Assembly: GCA_033808805.1 (NCBI GenBank) | Contig: JAPXMY010000003.1 | Coordinates: forward strand, 1-64,000 | Source of the DNA: UBA1783 sp033808805 | GTDB lineage: Bacteria; Bacillota_I; Bacilli_A; Erysipelotrichales; Erysipelotrichaceae | Direction: 5' to 3' | Length of the DNA stretch: 64,000 nt | Shown here: positions 60,617-64,000 of the stretch, piece by piece | Layout of the letters: every line of letters starts with the position of its first letter | How positions within the stretch are numbered: position 1 is the first letter of the stretch | Made by a program: the position numbers and the translations under genes | Notes under the pieces: generated by a model | What the model was told of the DNA's origin: nothing | Seen by the model: only the letters and a program-made list of their open reading frames with translations | The model's database searches: none

Positions 60617-60691
60617 ATGAACAAAACAGAAAAATTAAAACTTCATATACCAAAATTTGAAGAACTTGATTTTTATCAATCCCTTTTATGA
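60617..60691 (+). pseudogene. Truncated GNAT acetyltransferase gene (N-terminal remnant)
   Basis: ATG 60617 opens only 24 codons before TGA. The text KLHIPKFEELDFYQSLL is typical of the first helix of stand-alone GNAT acetyltransferases, which normally continue with a DPETM-like stretch for another 130 or more residues. AGAGG upstream and leader copy E show that it was a working cassette-like gene. The body appears deleted, with the next gene starting 18 bases on. Confidence 0.6.
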
Positions 60692-60709
60692 TTGAGGAGG
60701 TTAACGTGT

Positions 60710-60880
60710 ATGAAAGAAAAAAATAGAATAGTTGTTGAAAAATATGTCAGTTCAGGAATTACATTTGGCAGTGCCTTGGCAATGATAATCAGTTATACTA
60801 CCTGGAAATCTATAGGCTGGGCAATTTTTCATGGTTTGCTGAGCTGGGGATATGTGATTTATTTTATTTTGCGCTATTAA
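60710..60880 (+). CDS. Conserved small membrane protein
   Basis: 56 residues with two hydrophobic segments (about 16-32, GITFGSALAMIISYTTW, and 36-54, IGWAIFHGLLSWGYVIYFI). The pattern WKSIGWAIFHGLLSW-YVIYF is one I recall from short unnamed proteins in other Bacillota. GAGGAGG nine bases before ATG 60710 is a strong ribosome binding site and decides the start; a longer frame from 60692 is unlikely. Function unknown. A shadow frame on the minus strand is not coding. Confidence 0.72.
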   Translation: MKEKNRIVVEKYVSSGITFGSALAMIISYTTWKSIGWAIFHGLLSWGYVIYFILRY

Positions 60881-60945
60881 TTTTATAAATATTTCCCTAT
60901 GATATAGTTGCTTAAATCGAACAATAATAAATAAAAGTATAAATG

Positions 60946-60973
60946 TTGTAAAATTGCACAATTGTGTTATAAT
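60946..60973 (+). promoter_or_regulatory. Ferredoxin promoter with internal palindrome
   Basis: TTGTAA (60946-60951), 16-base spacer, TATAAT (60968-60973) with upstream TG. Between them CACAATTGTG (60957-60966) is a perfect 10-base palindrome, and TTGTAAAA/TTGCACAA forms a wider imperfect dyad. A repressor here would block the polymerase. Confidence 0.6.
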
Positions 60974-60995
60974 ACTTACAGGAAAAGGAGACTTG

Positions 60996-61178
60996 ATGAA
61001 TATGCCAGTTACTGTTAATAAGGACTTATGTATTGGTTGTGGAGCTTGTTTAGCAAGTTGCCCAGTTGAAGCATTAGAGTTAGACGAAAATGGATTAGCT
61101 GAATGCAATAAAGATGCGTGCATTGATTGTGGTGCGTGCATTGATGACTGCCCAGTACAAGCTATTAGTCAAGAATAA
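60996..61178 (+). CDS. 2[4Fe-4S] ferredoxin
   Basis: 60-residue clostridial-type ferredoxin with two CxxCxxCxxxCP motifs: CIGCGACLASCP and CIDCGACIDDCP. It carries low-potential electrons in anaerobic metabolism. AAAAGGAG ends at 60990; ATG 60996 is close (5 bases) and ATG 61002 is an alternative giving MPVTVNKDL, so the start is uncertain by two codons. The gene stands alone with its own promoter and terminator just before miaB. Confidence 0.95.
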   Translation: MNMPVTVNKDLCIGCGACLASCPVEALELDENGLAECNKDACIDCGACIDDCPVQAISQE

Positions 61179-61203
61179 CCAAGCAAAACCTGCTTGGTTT
61201 TTT
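61177..61203 (+). terminator. Terminator after the ferredoxin gene
   Basis: Perfect 9-bp stem AACCAAGCA/TGCTTGGTT with loop AAACC, then TTTTTT. Confidence 0.92.
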
Positions 61204-61216
61204 GTGGAATAAAATT

Positions 61217-62671
61217 ATGAATGAATATAAGTTACCAAGTGCCAGAGAGGCACGTTTTAGACATAAAACATACAAAGCACCAATAATATATAACTCAATT
61301 CAATTGACAGAAACGCAAAAATTATTAGGTGTTAATAAAAAATATCATGTTGTTACATATGGCTGTCAGGCCAATGTCAGAGATGGTGAAGTAATAAGTG
61401 GTATCCTGGAAAAAATGGGATACACTTTTGAAAATGACTATGCAAATGCTGATGTTGTTATTTTAAATACCTGTGCCATTAGAGAAAATGCTGAAAACAA
61501 AGTATTGGGTTTTATCGGTTATTTGCAATCATTTAAGCGTTTAAATCCTGATATGGTTATCGGATTATGTGGTTGTATTCCTCAACAGGAAGAAACTGCT
61601 AAAATGATTGTTGCTAAATATCCAGTTGTCGAATTAATTTTTGGCACTCATAATATCACTTCTTTACCAGCATTATTAGAGGATGTAATAACTGAAAAAA
61701 GAAGAAATGTTGAAGTTTTTTCTATTCTGGGAAGTATATATGAAGATTTGCCATCAGTCAGACAATTCAGCCATAAAGCTTTTGTAAATATAATGGACGG
61801 TTGTGATAAGTTCTGTACCTACTGTATTGTTCCGTATACTCGTGGACAGCAGAGATCTAGAAAAATGGAAGATATTCTTAAAGAAGTAAATGAGCTGAAA
61901 GAAAAAGGATATAAAGAAATAACCTTGCTGGGACAGAATGTCAATGCCTATGGCAAGGATCTGGATGAAGGACATACATTTGGAGAACTGCTTAAAAAAG
62001 TAAGTGATACAGGGATAAAAAGAATCAGATTTACAACTTCTCACCCTTGGGATTTTGACGACAGTATGATTGATATCATTGCTGAAAGAGAAAATCTGAT
62101 GCCATTTATTCATCTGCCACTGCAGTCAGGAAATGATGATATTTTAAAACTGATGGGTAGAAGATATACTTCCAAACAATATCGAGAACTATTTGACAAA
62201 ATAAAGGCTAAAGTTAAAAATGTTGCTATTTCCACCGATATCATTGTTGGTTTTCCAAATGAAACTGAAGAGCAGTTTTTAGATACATTAGAGATGGTTG
62301 AGTACTGCAAATATGATAATGCCTATTCTTTTGTTTTTTCTGCCCGAGAAAATACTCCAGCAGCTAAAATGAAAGATACAGTTTCACTTGAAGAAAAGAA
62401 GAAAAGACTTCAAAGATTAAACCAGAGATTAGGATATTATTCAAAACTGAACAACCAGAAATGGGAAGGTCAGGTTGTAGAAGTTCTGGTAGATGGTTAT
62501 TCTAAAACCAACCCTGAGATTATGTCAGGATATACACCACAGCAGAAATTGGTTAATTTTAGTTATGATAATGCTCAAATAGGTGATATAATTTATGTGG
62601 AAATTACACAAGGTATGAAAAACTCACTAAATGGTGTACAAGTCCATTTGGGAAAGGAGAATCATGGATAA
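61217..62671 (+). CDS. miaB: tRNA-2-methylthio-N6-dimethylallyladenosine synthase
   Basis: Radical-SAM methylthiotransferase acting on i6A37 of tRNAs that read U-starting codons. 484 residues. The N-terminal UPF0004 domain has cysteines in VVTYGCQANVRD, LNTCAIRENAE and LCGCIPQQ. The radical SAM motif is GCDKFCTYCIVPYTRG (CxxxCxxC). A C-terminal TRAM domain ends the protein. ATG 61217 (MNEYKLPSAREAR) is preferred to TTG 61202, which lies in the terminator; the ribosome binding site is weak. Its last 8 bases overlap the next gene. Confidence 0.96.
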   Translation: MNEYKLPSAREARFRHKTYKAPIIYNSIQLTETQKLLGVNKKYHVVTYGCQANVRDGEVISGILEKMGYTFENDYANADVVILNTCAIRENAENKVLGFIGYLQSFKRLNPDMVIGLCGCIPQQEETAKMIVAKYPVVELIFGTHNITSLPALLEDVITEKRRNVEVFSILGSIYEDLPSVRQFSHKAFVNIMDGCDKFCTYCIVPYTRGQQRSRKMEDILKEVNELKEKGYKEITLLGQNVNAYGKDLDEGHTFGELLKKVSDTGIKRIRFTTSHPWDFDDSMIDIIAERENLMPFIHLPLQSGNDDILKLMGRRYTSKQYRELFDKIKAKVKNVAISTDIIVGFPNETEEQFLDTLEMVEYCKYDNAYSFVFSARENTPAAKMKDTVSLEEKKKRLQRLNQRLGYYSKLNNQKWEGQVVEVLVDGYSKTNPEIMSGYTPQQKLVNFSYDNAQIGDIIYVEITQGMKNSLNGVQVHLGKENHG

Positions 62672-64000
62672 TATTAGAATTTTCGCTCTTGGTGGGCTGG
62701 ATGAATATGGAAAAAACATGTATTGCATAGAAATAGGCAAGAAATTGTTTGTCGTTAACTGTGGCATTAAAAGACCGGAAGATAATCAATTTGGTGTAGA
62801 GTTCATTGTCAATGATTTCAGCTATGTTATAGAAAATAAAGATAGATTAAGTGGTATTATTATTACTCATTTTCATGATGATATGATGGATGGACTTCCT
62901 TACCTGCTTAAAGATTTAGAAGCTGATGTCTATGCTCCTAATTTATGTAGCATCTTTATCAAGGATGAACTTAAGAAAATGAGGAAATCTCATTTAAGAG
63001 TAAAAATATTGCCAAGATATGGTAAGACTATAATTGACGGGGTGGAGTTAACTACTTTTGGTTTGACACATTCAACTCCTGATGCAATTGGTATTTCTTT
63101 TAAAACCAGGCAGGGACATGTTGTTGTGGCTGAGCAGTTTGTTGTTGATTTTGATATGCATGACAATGCTTATGAATGTGATATCGCAGCTATTGCTGAT
63201 ATTGGAAAAGAAGGTGTCTTATGTTGCCTGATTGAGTCATCGTATGCTGAAAAAGAAGGCTTCACATCTCCTAGACACAGGATTTCAAATATCATTCGTC
63301 CAATAATAGAAGATGCCAAAGGAAGAGTATTCTTTACGCTTTATGAACAGAATTTCTTTAGATTAAGAGAAATAATTGCCGTAGCGGCAGAATTTAAAAA
63401 GAAGATTTTCTTTTTTGATGAAAAGATGCGTGAACTTATTAAAATATTTTCTTCAAATGGATATTATAAAATACCCGAAAAGATGATGATAACTGAAAAA
63501 CAGTTCTCAAATGATATTGATGACTGTATTGTTATTGTCTCTGGTGATGGAGCAAATGTCTTTAATGTAATGAATAAAATAGCAATCAATGAAGAGAGTA
63601 CGGTAGAACTTAGAACGACAGATACAGTGATTATAGCTTCTCCGATGGTTCCAGGAACTGAAAAACAAGCCAATTTAATGGAAAATGAACTTTATAAGGA
63701 TAATGTCAATATCTTTAAATTGGATCCAAAACAGATTCTATCACTTCATCCTGCAAGTGAAGATATCAAGATGATTTTATCGCTGTTAAAACCAAAATAT
63801 GTCTTACCAGTAATGGGTGATTATCGTAATTTCATCGCTGCTGCCAACTTGGCGCTTTCAACAGGATACACTCCAGATAAAATCATTATTCTGGATAATG
63901 GACAGATTGCGACCTTTGCTGATGAAAGATTGATATCAACTTCAGATTATGTTGAAAAAATCGGTGAAATAATGATTGGATCTCAAGACAACAGCAACAT
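62664..64000 (+). CDS. Divergent RNase J-like protein, 3' partial
   Basis: The frame is open from ATG 62664, after AAAGGAGA, to the right edge (at least 445 codons). The fold is that of RNase J (metallo-beta-lactamase/beta-CASP): FALGGLDEYGKNMYCIEI, GIIITHFHDDMMDGLPYLL, LTTFGLTHSTPDAIGISF, SSYAEKEGFTSPRHRI, LLKPKYVLPVMGDYR. Compared with catalytic RNase J1, the HxHxDH motif is HFHDDM, PVHGEYR is PVMGDYR and the HxSGHA motif is SLHPASED. Metal-binding histidines are therefore missing and catalysis is doubtful; it may be a J2-like partner subunit. The gene overlaps miaB by 8 bases. The C-terminal domain is cut off. Confidence 0.85.
   Translation, partial: MDNIRIFALGGLDEYGKNMYCIEIGKKLFVVNCGIKRPEDNQFGVEFIVNDFSYVIENKDRLSGIIITHFHDDMMDGLPYLLKDLEADVYAPNLCSIFIKDELKKMRKSHLRVKILPRYGKTIIDGVELTTFGLTHSTPDAIGISFKTRQGHVVVAEQFVVDFDMHDNAYECDIAAIADIGKEGVLCCLIESSYAEKEGFTSPRHRISNIIRPIIEDAKGRVFFTLYEQNFFRLREIIAVAAEFKKKIFFFDEKMRELIKIFSSNGYYKIPEKMMITEKQFSNDIDDCIVIVSGDGANVFNVMNKIAINEESTVELRTTDTVIIASPMVPGTEKQANLMENELYKDNVNIFKLDPKQILSLHPASEDIKMILSLLKPKYVLPVMGDYRNFIAAANLALSTGYTPDKIIILDNGQIATFADERLISTSDYVEKIGEIMIGSQDNSN

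Noticed and set aside
60752..61141. Minus-strand frame across the small membrane protein and ferredoxin genes
   Set aside because: Runs antisense through the Cys codons of the ferredoxin and through its promoter; a shadow.

Overview
The window is AT-rich DNA from a Gram-positive bacterium of the Bacillota. The most likely placement is the Erysipelotrichia, the group close to Mollicutes. The evidence is a B-type RNase P RNA, three T-box leaders, DivIVA/GpsB/SepF division proteins, teichoic-acid genes, Bacillus-like gene order in reduced form, no sporulation genes, and an EF-P whose tip lacks the usual PGKG. The placement is inference; no rRNA or tRNA gene is visible. Nearly all genes are on the + strand.

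Layout. 1-2012: end of a teichoic acid or cell-wall polysaccharide cluster (tagD, permease, ATPase), followed by about 450 bases without a gene. 2466-8070: pyruvate phosphate dikinase, TmcAL (minus strand), an alpha/beta hydrolase, DUF177 and L32. 8229-13226: a short division/wall cluster, mraZ-rsmH-ftsL-pbp-mraY, without murD, ftsW, murG, ftsQ, ftsA or ftsZ. 13239-23287: comN-secDF-recJ-apt-rel-(T-box)-hisS-aspS, as in Bacillus. 23503-32451: efp, a 1329-residue acidic tail-anchored repeat protein, cmk, der, hup, a DUF2779 nuclease-like protein and hpf. 32471-38153: an alpha-glucoside uptake/hydrolysis pair and an ABC exporter pair on the minus strand. 38377-48327: sepF-ylmH-divIVA-(T-box)-ileS, an rRNA methyltransferase, (T-box)-pheS-pheT and a YebC-family gene. 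48495-51401: accessory single genes. 51497-58804: gpsB-rnpB-pgsA-recA, a flavodiiron protein, rubredoxin, rny and ymdB. 58913-60880: a second accessory patch. 60996-64000: ferredoxin, miaB and a divergent RNase J-like gene cut by the window end.

How the genes work together. Envelope growth and division (teichoic acid precursors and export, MraY, PBP, FtsL, SepF, DivIVA, GpsB) are interleaved with translation (four aminoacyl-tRNA synthetase systems, EF-P, L32, RsmH, Der, HPF, YebC, MiaB, TmcAL) and RNA turnover (RNase Y, RNase J-like, RNase P). The synthetases for Asp/His, Ile and Phe are controlled by T-box leaders that sense uncharged tRNA. Rel makes or degrades (p)ppGpp and HPF silences ribosomes in starvation.

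Most unusual observation. Five copies of a 33-base core lie in the leaders of accessory genes (a peptidase S51-like protein, two GNAT-type acetyltransferases, a methyltransferase and a truncated GNAT gene). Each core has a small hairpin followed by a conserved tail ending in ACGAT or TGAT. The copies occur in two separate patches inserted between conserved housekeeping genes. Hairpin changes between copies are largely compensatory, which suggests a structured RNA or a mobile cassette boundary; I do not recognise it as a known family. Other notable points are the giant acidic repeat protein, a SecDF that has lost its proton-relay motifs, an overlapping Asp/His specifier in the hisS-aspS T-box, and an RNase J homologue with missing metal ligands.
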